A stretch of 64,000 bases of DNA from Callaeas wilsoni (lineage: Eukaryota > Chordata > Aves > Passeriformes > Callaeidae), in assembly GCA_013398955.1 (NCBI GenBank), contig VWPU01011854.1, positions 208,393 to 272,392 of the forward strand, given 5' to 3'. Within the stretch, counting starts at the first letter, position 1, and each line of letters starts with the position of its first letter. The translations under genes and the position numbers were made by a program. Positions 1 through 11,555 of the stretch are shown here, piece by piece. The notes beneath the pieces are model-generated. The model searched no databases and was not told the DNA's origin. It saw nothing but the letters and a program-made list of their open reading frames with translations.

Positions 1-1948
1 TTCAAGAATTTGGGTTGAATGGGTCAAAACTTTAAACACTACAGCATGTAGTTCAATATCGAAACCACTGAACTTGGACAATTAAGGTACCCAATTTTCA
101 GAGGCATTGCTAGCTCCACTTGCCGCTAACAGCATTCCTTGCAGCTTAGCATTGCCTAAAAATAGTCACTGGGATATACATCTTTTCAGGAGTTGTGCAC
201 AGAAGACAAAATATTAACATATATTAGAAAATGTATAAACATGTCACGCATTCTTGAATTCAATTGATTTTTTTTTTCTATTGATTTCCATTGAGTGATT
301 TTCTGGAACAAAATATTAACTTCTAGTGAATCAAAGAACTTCTGATTATATCTACATGAAAGGTTTTTATTTTCAGTTTTCTGAAAATATAGACCCCATT
401 TACCATCTAATCTTATTTTCTGTTCATTTAAAGGCATTCATGTTTTCTCTGAGAAGTAGATGCAATGAAGGTAAGGACAAGACTATTGTTGATTTCGATT
501 AAGTTGAAGCAATATATTAAAGGTGAAGTTTCGTTCAGATTTTGTTTTAATGTAGACATCTGTAATGAAAAGGCCTGCATTAGAGTATCTGTCCAGACCT
601 CTTTTATAAAAGCTGGAGAAAAACCAGCCATTTGGAATGAATGATTCTAATGTAAAGAAGGAAATTATTTCTGGTGAACATTTCCCTGAAATTGCCCTTT
701 TTTTCCCCACGACTATACCTGGAGTTAGGTTCCTATACCTGCACAATAATGTTTAATCTTCCATGTCAAAAAATCCTCCCATATTGCCAGCTTCGTTTTA
801 ACACAAATGTGAGATTTTTGCCGGTCATTTCAACTGAATTACACTATAACTTGTTAAAACATTTGTAAGCAACAGAAAAATCTGCATTCTAGCCTGAAAT
901 ATAAGTGTAGGTTATAATTCCACACATACTGCTCAAAAGCTATTCCTTTGCTCAAAGGTAAAGGAAGCAAGAGCAACATCTGAAGGACATTGTGGATATT
1001 GGCTGGAGAAATTTGAGCTTTAAATGTGACCAGTAACCCAATACTGAACTCCTGCATTCACCAACTGAAGGTATACAGCAGAGTTGGAAAATATTAAAAA
1101 GAGCCCAATATAATACAGAAAGAAAACTGATACACATTTCTCTTGAATATGTTGCATTTATAATTTTGAAGGTACAATAGAGACAGTGGCCATCAGGGTT
1201 AGCCTCCATTACCTACTTCCTATTGAACAGATGGATAGAGGGAAAATGCTAAGTTGGAGATTGCAAACAGCGTGGAGTTTGGTATTTAAGATCACAGAGA
1301 TGGAGAAGATGTAAGGGAAAAAGGCTTTGGGAGGGAGTCAGATCTGTGTAGACTTCTTAAAAACATTACTCTCTGAAGAAAATACCTGCTATGCTCTAAT
1401 CTTTGAGCCTTGGTTTTCTGAGCCAGCCCACCAACAAACACAATGAATGTGTTAATAGGTGTCATGCAACTGGATTCCAATATTGACAGAAAGCATGCCT
1501 AAGAATTCTAAGGCATTTTTGTTAATATGAGGTCTTTTTGAAACTTCTTCAGTATTTTATTTCCAGAGTTCTTAAAAGTCTCTGTTTTAAAACTGTGGAA
1601 GTAAAACCAATTAATCACAGGTTGCAATGTAACATATAATGAAAGAGAAGTGAGATTTGATATCAATCTTTTTTTCTCTGTCAAAGATACTTGTAAGTGT
1701 AACAGGCACCCATCACTGAAAATATGACTCTTTATTATAAATTATAAAAGAGACATGTCATTCACGAGTTTCTGGCTTTTTCTTGGAAGGACATCAAATA
1801 ATTCATTTTTCAACAATAGATAACAAATGACTGAAAAAAGAAGAAATTTGAGGCCAGGTTCTCAGCCAAGTCTGTCAAAATGAAGTGTTTGTGATTTCCA
1901 GCAAGAAGAAAATTTCAATACATCAGCCTGTGAATTGAAAATACAAAA

Positions 1949-2011
1949 ACCACCAGGTTTTTAGTTTGGTTTGGTGGGGGTTTTGTTTATTTGTTGGGTT
2001 TTTTTTTGTTT
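1949..2011. repeat. T/G-rich low-complexity tract
   Basis: The plus strand is almost entirely T and G here, with runs of GGTTTGG and nine consecutive T. Such tracts are common in bird genomes and may be remnants of poly-A or simple-sequence expansion read on the other strand. No function is implied. Confidence 0.7.
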
Positions 2012-2582
2012 CAACAAGAGTTATGTGGAATTTATTGGTGTACTTTGAGCTTAGAGTGGCTTATATTTGCATTGCAAAGTTGTCGAGTCAATTTTATCTT
2101 TTTCATGCTGGGGAAATTCTTTCTGTCAGAGGGCTGCCTTTAAGATTGCAACGTCTCTTGTGTGGATAGAAAATATTTTCTGGACAGCAAGCTTGTCCAG
2201 GTAGAATAGTTATATTAGAAAAAGCTTCAAGAGTAAAAGCAGGCTAGCATCTGTCTTCACTACTGAGGAACATGTAAGTTTAATAGGTAGTGGTCAGATT
2301 TATTGCAGGAAAGAATGGATTGGGAAAATATCAGCTCTAGAATGTTTGGAGAATTTTCTATCTAAGACTACACAGTGCAGTTTTTCAGTAAAATAATGTC
2401 ATCCAAGACTGAGATGTTTATTCAGTTGTGACATAAGTCCATGACTTCAAGTGGTCCCACAGAGAGAGTAAGCCTTTCAAACCCAAACTGAAAAATGTCA
2501 AGCTTGAATTCTGAGTAAAAAAAGATCTACGTTTTGGTTTTTTATCTACTTCATATGAGGGGAAAAAAGCCCAAACTAAACA

Positions 2583-2663
2583 ACCTTCTCCTTTTCCTAT
2601 TCTCTTTTCCATTTCTTATTCAATTTTCCATTTCCTCCTGCCCCTTCCTCTTCCTTTTCCTTT
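2583..2663. repeat. Pyrimidine-rich low-complexity tract
   Basis: About 80 bases are dominated by C and T on the plus strand (blocks of CTTTTCC and CTTCC) with few purine interruptions. It is a simple low-complexity tract without a clear repeat unit. Confidence 0.65.
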
Positions 2664-4136
2664 ATGTGCTTATATTGAGGATGTCTTTTTAAAGAATTAT
2701 CAAGTTCAGAGCACACCAGAAAGTACTTGGATTATTATATCAATTGCTCTTGAGTTGGTCTAGTTTTCAGGTAATCTTCGTTTTATGCTCACTATGATAC
2801 TGTTTTATTCATCTTCAGAATTGACTTTAAATTATTCACTTTCTATGAAAATTACATAATGGTCATGAGGCTTCCAAATATGCATTTTTCAAGTTATTTT
2901 CATATAATAATAAAAACAATCAAAATATTCCAAATCTAGTGTATAATTTATAATTTGAAAGTTACCATTGCCTTTCTGTAACTAAGTTGATTTCTCCAGT
3001 ATGTAGAATGCAGTAAGATTTTGATTTTAATCCTTTGCAGTGTTGTTCATATAGCTGAGAAGACTGGAACTGTATTCTATCACCACATTTCAGTTTGCAA
3101 CAAGGAAGATTCTGATTTAAAAATCTAAAATCAATGCAAAAAGAGATCTGTAAGATGGCACTTTTACACAGAAGCGTCACAATCTGGAGTAAACTGTGCT
3201 TCCTGCCATGATCTGTAAGTCACCTATAATAGCTTGGATCCATTTAGGAGAGTGTTAAACGTGGTCTTATATACCTCATAGCTTAGTTTTTCCTTTAAAT
3301 AATGGGAAAGATAACAGTCCTCAAAACACTGGGGTTGATTCATGAGGTAGATTATCCTTTTTCTATAAACAAGAATAAAGAGGATGTGAATAAGCTTTAA
3401 ATTACCTGAGGCAGAAGTGGATATTTCCATGTGCATATATTTCCTCCTAATAACTTTCTGCGTCGTATTAACCCAGCATCTGGAATAAAACTTATTAGAA
3501 CAAACTGTGGTCTCCCAGGAACCTTCATGTTCTCAAGCCAATGGATTAATGTTACATAAATAGCTTGATATTTTTATTTAGTGAGTTTCTCCATGTCAGT
3601 TTTCCACACATATCATCTCTGATCTAGTCTCCCTTCAGGCTAAGCCCATCAATATCTGGTTAGTGTCTTCTTGTTGCTCGGATCCATTTTCATGCTTTGT
3701 ATCTGTGCTATATCAATGCAAAGAAAATTAGGCAAGATACAGCACTTATCTTCCCAAAAGGTATACAAGCAAAATGAACAAACCTAAGTTTCCAGCCCTA
3801 CTCTAGCACTGCCAACACTAGCCATTCTGCTGGAGAAAGAATATCCTGCTCTATTAAGGTAAACCTGATGAATATCTTGGTAATCCTTATTTGTTATTTT
3901 TCATTCCTGCACTGTGAATATATTTTGCAGTCTATACACTTTTGTGCTGTAAACAAGAAGCTCTTCTCAGTTTCTCACTTCATTACTAATCTTGTGTTTT
4001 ATAACTTCTCTAAATTTGTATCAGTTTATAAAATGCCTTTAGTCCATTTAGTATCGATTACATTTGTTAGTTAGGAATGATTGCAGTGCAAGATGGCATC
4101 TGCTCTCTTTTCTGGCCCCCTTTTTTAATGATGAAG

Positions 4137-4147
4137 GCTGAGTCAGC
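4137..4147. promoter_or_regulatory. Candidate MARE/AP-1 palindrome
   Basis: GCTGAGTCAGC is a perfect palindrome containing the AP-1 core TGAGTCA with GC extensions on both sides. This is the form bound by MAF and CNC-bZIP proteins, lacking only the outermost T and A of the full 13-bp site. It lies in unique, non-repeat DNA. One motif does not prove an enhancer. Confidence 0.3.
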
Positions 4148-6262
4148 TCACAGTCAATGACAGCCATCAGGAACTAAGATATTTGACCATTCTTTACAAG
4201 GAAAAAGTGTAAATTAAAGCAGCAAAACCCAGGTCTACTCCTCTGCTCCTGAAGTTATAAAACTTAGCCTGCTTTTAGAATATTGACTGCTGTGGCTCTA
4301 GCATACTGCTTTCCTCTTCCTTGATACAACTTTTTTCTGTCCCAAAATATAGCAAAACATGGTAGAATCAGGGAAAAAAAAAAGTGTGTCTCTCCCAATG
4401 CTTATTTGGTAAATATTTTGTGACCCTTTCTAGAAAACGTGATAGATTTACTGCATATAGATTAATATAAGGAAGGTTATTTTAAGCAGGATGTCTTCTT
4501 TTGCTTTGCAAGACCTTCTGCCTGTGTTGTTACTTCCTCTGCCATTCATATGTACAAGTAGCATCGCTGTATTTGTTAGCATATAAGTTAAAAATAATTA
4601 GTAATACTATGCAAACTGCGTTTTTAACAGAATTCTTAATTACGTAAAAAAATTTGCAGCTAAACAGAACAGTGAGTTTCCAAGGAGTCACTCCTTAGTC
4701 TGCAACTCACAAGCACAATGAAAGTCACCCACTGCCCCTCAGTGAGCCCTGAGGATCCAAACTTTCCTGAGGTTAGTGTCAGAGGAATGATGCAAGCAAT
4801 CATGCAAGCTGCAGTTCTTCCAAAGTGCCAACCTTCCTTTAAACAATATGAGTATTTTAATGAAACTACTACTGGGTTCAGGGCTATGAACTCGGAAGCT
4901 AATCTGCATATGTCGTAACAAGTATGGAAGACAGACCAACGTATGTCTGTGACTGGGCTTTTCTGAATGTGCTTGATCTCCAGGATCCCCCTCAAAATGT
5001 TTCTCGTTTGTCTCACTGATTACGTTGCAATTTGCAGTACTTCAGTTTCATGCTAATGCAAGGATACAGAGGGATTTTTTAGGACAGGTAACAAGGCATA
5101 CATGGTCAAATTCTGCGTGTGAGAGAGAGTTTCTCTCAAAGCAGTAATTTTCTAATCCATCCACCAATTTGACGAAAAGTTTTTACAGTCTCTGTAAAAT
5201 TTCCCATAACTCTTATGGAAATAGGAAGCCAGATATGTGAGAGAGACTTTATTAATGCCTTTACTAAGTGAGAATCCTTGCACAGATGAAATTATAAAAA
5301 TCAAGCTCCATTGGTTCATGGAACTACCTGGCTCTGAACCTCATAAGCATCTCCTTACTCTTTGACAGATGTTCAGTGTTCTGCATGAAGATGTATCCTA
5401 GAGAAATGAAACAATAACAACGTTTTCATTTCACTTGTTTCAATTTTGATACTTGTTTTCATTCTCATAAGCAAATGTTTTCCTCTTGTTCTTTCATAAA
5501 CTGCCATGGGATAAAATAAAATAAATCTCTAAGAACAAAAGGAAAACAATAAACCTTTTAAGTGGCTATTTGGTTTTTGTTCAGACTCCTAACAGCTGCT
5601 TCATTCTTCTTCACTGGTTCCAGATTTAAAAAGGCCATGTAAGACTTTAAGAAAACAGCAATTAAGAAACTCTTTCTTTTTTTTTTGCCTAAATTCTTTT
5701 TTTTCCAGATTCTAATATAAAATCATATTCTTCAGTTTTCCTTTGACTGTAATGCATGAATTTCTTATTTATAATTTCTAAACTTGTTTTTTAAGAATAG
5801 TGAAAGTAACAAAAAGATTTATTTCCCTTTAATAACAACTCAAAACATCTGTCCTGCATACTGATTAGACTCAAGTCAATAAAATAAATCAATCTTTATT
5901 CTGGCAAAATATCACACTTATCAGACTTTTGCAAACCTAAACTAATGAGATGGATCAAAATATGTTTTATTCTGATCATGTGTGTCTCTATGTAAGCAGT
6001 ACTGAAGCATTTGAGGAACTGTTGCTATAAAAATTTTCATATGTTATCTCTTCTCTGAATAGAACTAAATGACTCACTCATTTCTTAGTTAAGAGCTTTG
6101 CATTCATTTTTGAGCTTTCCTTGGCTTTTACTTTATTAGTTTAGCACTAAATATGCCACTCTAGCCCACTTCTATCTGTTTTTTATGCCCTAATCTTCCT
6201 TGGAGGTTGCATTGTTCTTAACAAAGTTGATGTATTCTGGAGCTACACTTACTGAAGACTGT

Positions 6263-6335
6263 CATAGAATAATGAAATATCCTGAGTTGGAAGGGACCTT
6301 AGGATCACCAAAGCATCATCAAGTATCATGAAACC
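6263..6335 (-). mobile_element. CR1 LINE 3'-end fragment
   Basis: The plus strand shows the reverse complement of a CR1 3' terminus: CATAGAATAATGAAATATCC, then the hallmark GAGTTGGAAGGGACCTTA and AGGATCACC. Only about 70 bp are left, so this is a severely 5'-truncated or eroded copy. It sits just upstream of the LTR beginning near 6373. Confidence 0.75.
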
Positions 6336-6372
6336 ATCATCAGCAAGTGCTCTTGTTATCGTTGAGTTCATT

Positions 6373-6925
6373 TGTGTACAGGTGGATAGGGTTAATTTTC
6401 TTCACAGTGGTTAGTGTGAGGCCACATCTTAAATTTGTGCTGAAAAGAGCATTGATAACACAGTGATGTATTCGTTCCTGCTGTGCAGGGCTTACAAAAA
6501 CACCTCTTCACTCTCTGCACCTCCCTACCAGCAAGGAGGCTGGGAGAGGAAAAGGAGTTGGGAGGGGACACACCTGGGACAGCTGACCCCAAATGACCAA
6601 AGATACATTCTGTACAATATAGTGTACCAGCATGCAAAGCTGAGGGGAGGAGTAGGAAGGGATGCATGTTTGGAGTGTGATGGTGTTTGTTTTCCCAAGT
6701 CATTGCTCGCCGTGTCGAAGCCCTACGTTACTGGGGATGGCTGAGCACCTGTCTGCCCATGGGAAGTGGTGAATGAATTCCTTGTTTAACTTGGTTTGCA
6801 TGCATGGTGTTTGCTTTACCTACTAAACCTTCTTTATCTCAACCCAAGATTTTTTACTTTTTCTGCTCCATTCCACTAAGGGAGTGAGTCAGGGGCTCAG
6901 ATCCTTGAATGCACTTGAGGTGCCC
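6373..6925 (+). mobile_element. Solo ERV LTR, avian ERVL-like (copy A)
   Basis: The 5' part matches the start of a common avian LTR (GGATAGGGTTAATTTTCTTC). The middle has GGGACACACCTGGGACAGCTG. The 3' part has GCCCATGGGAAGTGGTGAATG and TACTAAACCTTCTTTATCTC followed by CAACCC. The same blocks recur, reversed, at 48339-48934, which supports one family. The poly-A signal position reads ACTAAA instead of ATTAAA, and the TATA segment preserved in the 48-kb copy is missing here. No internal retroviral sequence adjoins, so it is a solo LTR. The 3' boundary is eroded and approximate. The ERVL class is recalled, not tested. Confidence 0.75.
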
Positions 6926-7894
6926 TTTTTTTTTCCCAAGATAGGTTATGGTCATGTGTGTCATTGTGTCTGGTAAGGTGGGCTGTGTCAGGTGTTCACT
7001 GGAACAGGAAAAGAATCTGTTTTATCTATGGACCTGAGAAGCTTTAAAAACTTGTTTGCTTCTCTAGCAATTGATTTCTTTCTGTCCTAATTACAAAAAT
7101 AGCAATGCTTCAGTATATTATCTGGCACCTGAAAAAGCCTTTTGACAGTATTCCATCATCAGCCTCCTACTGCTAAATCTTTAATAACATTTATAATATC
7201 ACCTGCCATCAGATAGAGTTCCAATGGTAATTTATCTTTACTCCTCCTCTTTGCTCTTTGCTAGACACCAGCAGAAATGGTTACACAGTTACTGAGGAAA
7301 ACCTGTAGTGCCCCAAAGATACATTTTCAATAGACTAAATTATCCTCAACTTGAAAATAAAATTAAACTTCAAATTGAATTTTAGACAGTAGTGATAAAA
7401 TTTTAAAGAGGAAATTGATAGTTGAAAATCTCCTTTTATTTTTAATGAAGTTTCACAGACTAGTCATCTTATTTTTCCAACATTTGCAATGCTGATTTGA
7501 CATCTTCAATACTTGTTTTAGTGTTATATTTTCTTTACGAAAAGAAAATGTGTCATTCTTCACTTATATGCCTTATAGCAAAAACAAAAGCAAGTGAGAA
7601 AGACATTTGTATTTGGTAAAAGATAACAGCACATAATCTTCTCAAAATCTCAGTCTATTTTGAAGGATTGTGAGAGTTCACTCCACACAGTCATCAAGAT
7701 GAAATTGTGCTAATTTTTGCATTGGTTGAAGCATAATTCAATTAATATAAATTGAGAACAAGATTTTGAGTGAGACTATGATTAATTTTGTGAACAAAAG
7801 GTACAGAAAATCACCTTCTGTCTTTGTCTTCTGTCTTTGAACCTTCAGTCAGTTCTCATGTACCTTAGGGGCTGGGTTGCTGGACTTTTTGAAC
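6926..7894. other. Unassigned unique DNA between LTR and CR1
   Basis: AT-rich sequence without a recognised element or coding potential. Confidence 0.5.
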
Positions 7895-8322
7895 CACAGA
7901 ATCATCAGGGCTGGGAGAGACCTTCAAGATCATCTAGTCCAATTGTCATCTTAGCACCACTCAAATCATCCCTAAACGATATCCCCAAGTGCCACATCCA
8001 GGTGCCTCTTAAACACTTCCAGAGACAGTGACTGTCACCTTCAGGGTAGCTTATTTGAGTGCCTAACCATGCTTTCAGTAAATATTTTTTTCTAATATCT
8101 AATCTGAACTTCTCCTGGTGCAATTTAAAGACATTTCATCTCATCTTTTCACTTGAGACATGGCAGAAGAGAACAACCCCCACCTCACTACAATCTCCTT
8201 TTAGGTAGCTGTAGAGAGCAATGAGGCCCCCCCTTGAGCCTCCTTTTCTCCAATCACAGTTGCCTCAGCCACTGATATGTTTTCTAGACCATTCAACACC
8301 TTCCTCACCCTTCTTTGAACAT
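7895..8322 (-). mobile_element. CR1 LINE 3' UTR fragment
   Basis: On the plus strand this is a reverse-complemented CR1 3' region. It begins CACAGAATCATCAGGGCTGG, continues through GATCATCTAGTCC, TCTAATATCTAATCTGAACT, CACCTCACTACAATCTCC and TTTAGGTAGCTGTAGAGAGC, and ends in GAGCCTCCTTTTCTCC and the following segment. About 430 bp remain. The copy is 5'-truncated, as expected for target-primed insertion. No coding sequence is included. Confidence 0.9.
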
Positions 8323-9351
8323 GCTAAATTTGAAATGACATCAAGATTGAGGCTTGAAGGAAAGTGTAATTCAGGAAAAATGAATATATTCAATAAAATC
8401 TGTAAAAATAGGGAATACCAAGGCCCAGATCTTTGACACTAAAACAATTTTGACTTCTCCTCTCAGCCTTGAAATGTTGCAGTATAGGCTATCTATTTAG
8501 ACCTCTGTTGAGCTGAATTAATGCCATTCTTAAAACACTGAAATTGTCTTGGACATTTCTTTGAATAGCAAAATCAGAAAAATCAAATTTATTTTTGCAA
8601 AAGGGTTTCTTTGAGTTTTAAAATAAGAATTAGTGTCTTTATTCCATTTTGTTGACAGAGATTATCAAGACATGATTGACCTCACATATTCTTCAAACTA
8701 AAAATCTTTTTCAAAATTCAAGTCTATAAGGGTGTTAAATAGCTATTTCATATTCAAACCTACTTGGCTTCTTTATAATATTCATCAAACCCCAGGAACT
8801 CCTTGTATAGAAATTACCTCATCAATAAAATTTGGTGTTGCAGAATGTCATCTTAATGTTTCTGACTATGGCAGTTGCCCTATGTAGATGTAATGTTTCA
8901 GTATATTGATCTTTGATGCAGAACTCTTGGTTTCAGTGAAATATAAAATCTTTTTATAAAGACTAAATCTTGGCTTTGGGTTCCTCTTGTTAAAAAGGTG
9001 ACTGTCATCTCTGAGTCATTTAAGTTTAAACCTAATCCTGGTTATGTGGGCAATTTCACATTGTAATTGGAAACACTTCTCAAGGGGAAATTAGAGAAGC
9101 ATTAGCCTCTCTAAATATGACAATTTGTCCCTGAAAAGCATCCGAAATGTTTTTTTCATTGAATTTTGGTATTAACTACATTTCTAGATGTAAATAGGAG
9201 TTTACAAATTTAAAAAAATATTCAGTACAGGGTGTCATTCAGCAAAGTTTTGTACAGAACTTCTTTTCTGGAGGCTGACAGTTCTCTACTGAGATGATAT
9301 ATTTTCCTTTGAGAGGTTTATTGCTCTGTAAATGCTGTCTGTGTGCTTGAC

Positions 9352-9370
9352 TGACTTACCTGAGGTGAGA
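9352..9370 (-). promoter_or_regulatory. Juxtaposed splice-site motif (minus strand)
   Basis: Read on the minus strand, a pyrimidine-leaning run CATCTCACCTCAG directly meets GTAAGTCA, so a consensus acceptor AG abuts a near-perfect donor GT with no exon between (junction 9359/9360). This is the architecture of a recursive (ratchet) splice site. Matches also occur by chance in a 64-kb window. Confidence 0.2.
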
Positions 9371-10938
9371 TGATCAGCAAAGGTGTCTGTCCACTTTCCA
9401 TATGCAGAGAGATACCTGGGAAAGTTCCCAGGGAAGGGCCCGTATACGCACCTCCTCCCTTCATGGTGGAGGAAGAATTGCCCACTCAGCATTGCCCATA
9501 CAAGACTACTTTTGCCATTTATTATTTTATTTGCTCACTGGGTCCAGTGGACTGATGGAAATGAATGATTGTTTCCATTTTCTATCAGTGGTAAATAGAA
9601 AAGTAGCTTTTAGGCGAATTTAAGTCCTATCCCTCTTGGAAGCAGCTTTCTCTTCAGTGCAGTCCAAAGTTTGCTCTGTCACCTTCCCATTTCATCCACA
9701 ATCAGATGTTTGGGCTTCATGCCCTATTTTTTCCCTGTGGTAGATAAAGCAGAGTGTGGCATGATATAGCTGCCTGAAGACAGATGCCATTTGATATTCT
9801 CTGGGACACCACAGGTAGCGGTAGGGGACTGGCAGCTGGGACACAGAGCTTGTTGGAGGCCCTTGCACTTCAGCAGTTGCAGCTGAAGTCCAGGTAGGAC
9901 ATCCCCTGGACCCTTTGCGGACTAATGGTGATCTATTTGAGAAACAAGAATTTTCTGAAATAAAGACAGTTTTATTCAATTAGTCAAGGCTATGCTGCAG
10001 CATCCGCCTTGAGATTAGCACAAGATGCTTTGCTATTTTGTAATTCTTTATAATCCTAACAATTTCCAACCATTCCAAGCATTTCCCCAAAGATGGTCTA
10101 AATGTGATTGATCAATACACACAATATTAGAAAAAAATTATAATGAGTTTGGAAAGAAAATTGTATTTCTTCTGGTGCAAACCCAAGAACATTCTCAAAA
10201 AATCTTTTAAAGTTAGGGCATTGCAAATAATGTTCCTTTACAGGAGACATGGCATAGTGTGTATATATCCATCTGTTCTCGTTTTGCCATTGGTGGAATG
10301 GTCTCAGCCTCGTAAGCCAGCTTTTCATTCCTAGCGACAAAAATCTGTTCCAGAGTCCAGCAAGTGTTACAGGAGAATAACGTGGTAGCTGCTTATTAAA
10401 ACTCAGGCATGCTAGCACCGTCACAGTGTTAGGTTCCTTTTTATCAGAACATCGGATAAAATCATCCTAGCACTACTCATTCCTTATCAGCTGGTAAGAA
10501 ATTTTTTATAATTGATGATCCAAAATATAAACAACAGGTTTTTAGATTAGATCAGTGTGTCACTATGAGTACAGAACGGAGAATGCTGGCTGAAATCTTT
10601 AGGCCTGAATCATTTCTTTCTGAAAAACAAATAATTTGGCACTTCTATTGCAGTTTTCCAGTAGGTTTGGCATTTGGCACGTGTGATATATCAGTTTTGA
10701 AAAATAAGAGATATAATTCATTGTCGTCAAGGATCTCAAAACTAGGAAGTTTAAGTGTTTCGATGAACATCTGGTTTTAGTGCATTTCCTTTCTATAACT
10801 TCAAAAAATAGCAGCTGTGATTTCAGAAGAAATAAAATGATGCTCATCTTAGATGATAGTAACAGGTGAAAGTTCCGCTTGCACATGGTATGAAAACTTA
10901 AATAGTGAAGAATAAGAAAAAAAACTGTTGAAATATTC

Positions 10939-10943
10939 AGATC
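10939..10943. repeat. Target-site duplication AGATC, left copy
   Basis: AGATC immediately precedes the LTR terminus TGTGCTGG and is repeated exactly at 11551-11555, directly after the opposite terminus CAGGACA. Confidence 0.8.
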
Positions 10944-11550
10944 TGTGCTGGTTTGAAAGCAAAACCAGTGAGAAACTCCAAGTCAGAAGTACAATTTAAT
11001 AGGAAAAACTAAAATAAATGCAATAGTACAAAAAAAAGAAACCACTGACAGAGTCAGGATACAACCTGACACCCTGTCAGTCAGGGTGTTGGTAGCAGGC
11101 CAATAAAATGGTGGCTGCAGTCCTCCAGAGTTCTGCTGAAGGTGGTCCTGTTGAAGCAGTGATCCTGTAGAAAAGGTCTGGTCTTCAGCTGAAGGTCCAG
11201 TGGTAGCTCTTGTCCTCTGGGAATCCAGTAGGTAAGGGCTGGCTCTGGTGTTCGGAATCTTAGCTTATATCCAGGATGGGATGCTTGGTCCCTCCCTCTG
11301 GGCAGAGCATCTCACAATGGGAGGATGTAATTTTATCAGCCATGTGTTGAGACTAGATGGCCCATTAACAGGAGATATCCCCCCGAGAGGGAGGATGGGG
11401 CATGGGAGAGATAAGGAACGCTGCCCCACCCGGTTTTGACAGCTGGCCTATTAACAGAAGATAGTCCAGAGAGAGGACGCAGAGGACACAGCCCCACCTA
11501 GTTTTAACAGCTCCTGAAGATGGTAATAGAATACACTGCAACCCAGGACA
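10944..11550 (-). mobile_element. Solo ERV LTR with intact ends
   Basis: A 607-bp element begins TGTGCTGG and ends CAGGACA on the plus strand, so it has TGT...ACA termini, and exact AGATC duplications flank it. Orientation is minus. The reverse complement has CCTATTAAATTG (an ATTAAA poly-A signal) near its 3' end and a TATA-like GGATATAAGC further upstream. U3 holds an imperfect tandem duplication (11359-11444 and 11445-11512). There is no internal retroviral sequence, so this is a solo LTR left by recombination between two LTRs. The 5-bp duplication fits class III (ERVL-like) or some class I elements. I recognise the general sequence as a recurrent passerine LTR but not its exact family name. 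Confidence 0.85.
11359..11512 (-). repeat. Imperfect tandem repeat in LTR U3
   Basis: Two adjoining units each run from GGCC(C/T)ATTAACAG(G/A)AGATA to GTTTT(G/A)ACAGCT. The first is 86 bp (11359-11444) and the second 68 bp (11445-11512). The second has a shortened middle. Duplicated U3 blocks of this kind act as transcriptional enhancers in many retroviral LTRs. That role is inferred here. Confidence 0.7.
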
Positions 11551-11555
11551 AGATC
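11551..11555. repeat. Target-site duplication AGATC, right copy
   Basis: Exact copy of 10939-10943, directly after the LTR end CAGGACA. Confidence 0.8.

Larger units (their letters stand above)
1..6262. other. Unique AT-rich non-coding DNA, no gene seen
   Basis: No recognisable exon, RNA gene or mobile element was found in this stretch. Open frames are short and carry no motif I can name. The longest, 118 codons on the minus strand at 4660-5016, has no domain and is overlapped by other frames of similar quality. Local features are a T/G-rich run near 1949-2011, a pyrimidine-rich run near 2583-2663, and a possible regulatory segment near 4080-4260. This is consistent with intergenic or deep intronic vertebrate DNA. 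Confidence 0.6.
8323..10943. other. Unassigned DNA with weak repeat-like patches
   Basis: No certain gene or element. Patches near 9280-9990 are somewhat richer in GC (for example around 9412-9480 and 9820-9920) and could be decayed LTR sequence, but no family signature was recognised. A minus-strand open frame of 108 codons at 10098-10424 has no recognisable domain. A minus-strand juxtaposed splice-site motif lies at 9355-9364. Confidence 0.4.

Noticed and set aside
4660..5016. 118-codon minus-strand open frame overlapped by 66-codon frames on both strands
   Set aside because: Several frames are open at once, which is typical of stop-poor non-coding sequence. No recognised domain.
10098..10424. 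108-codon minus-strand open frame
   Set aside because: No recognisable domain, no promoter or splice context, and a length expected by chance across six frames of 64 kb.
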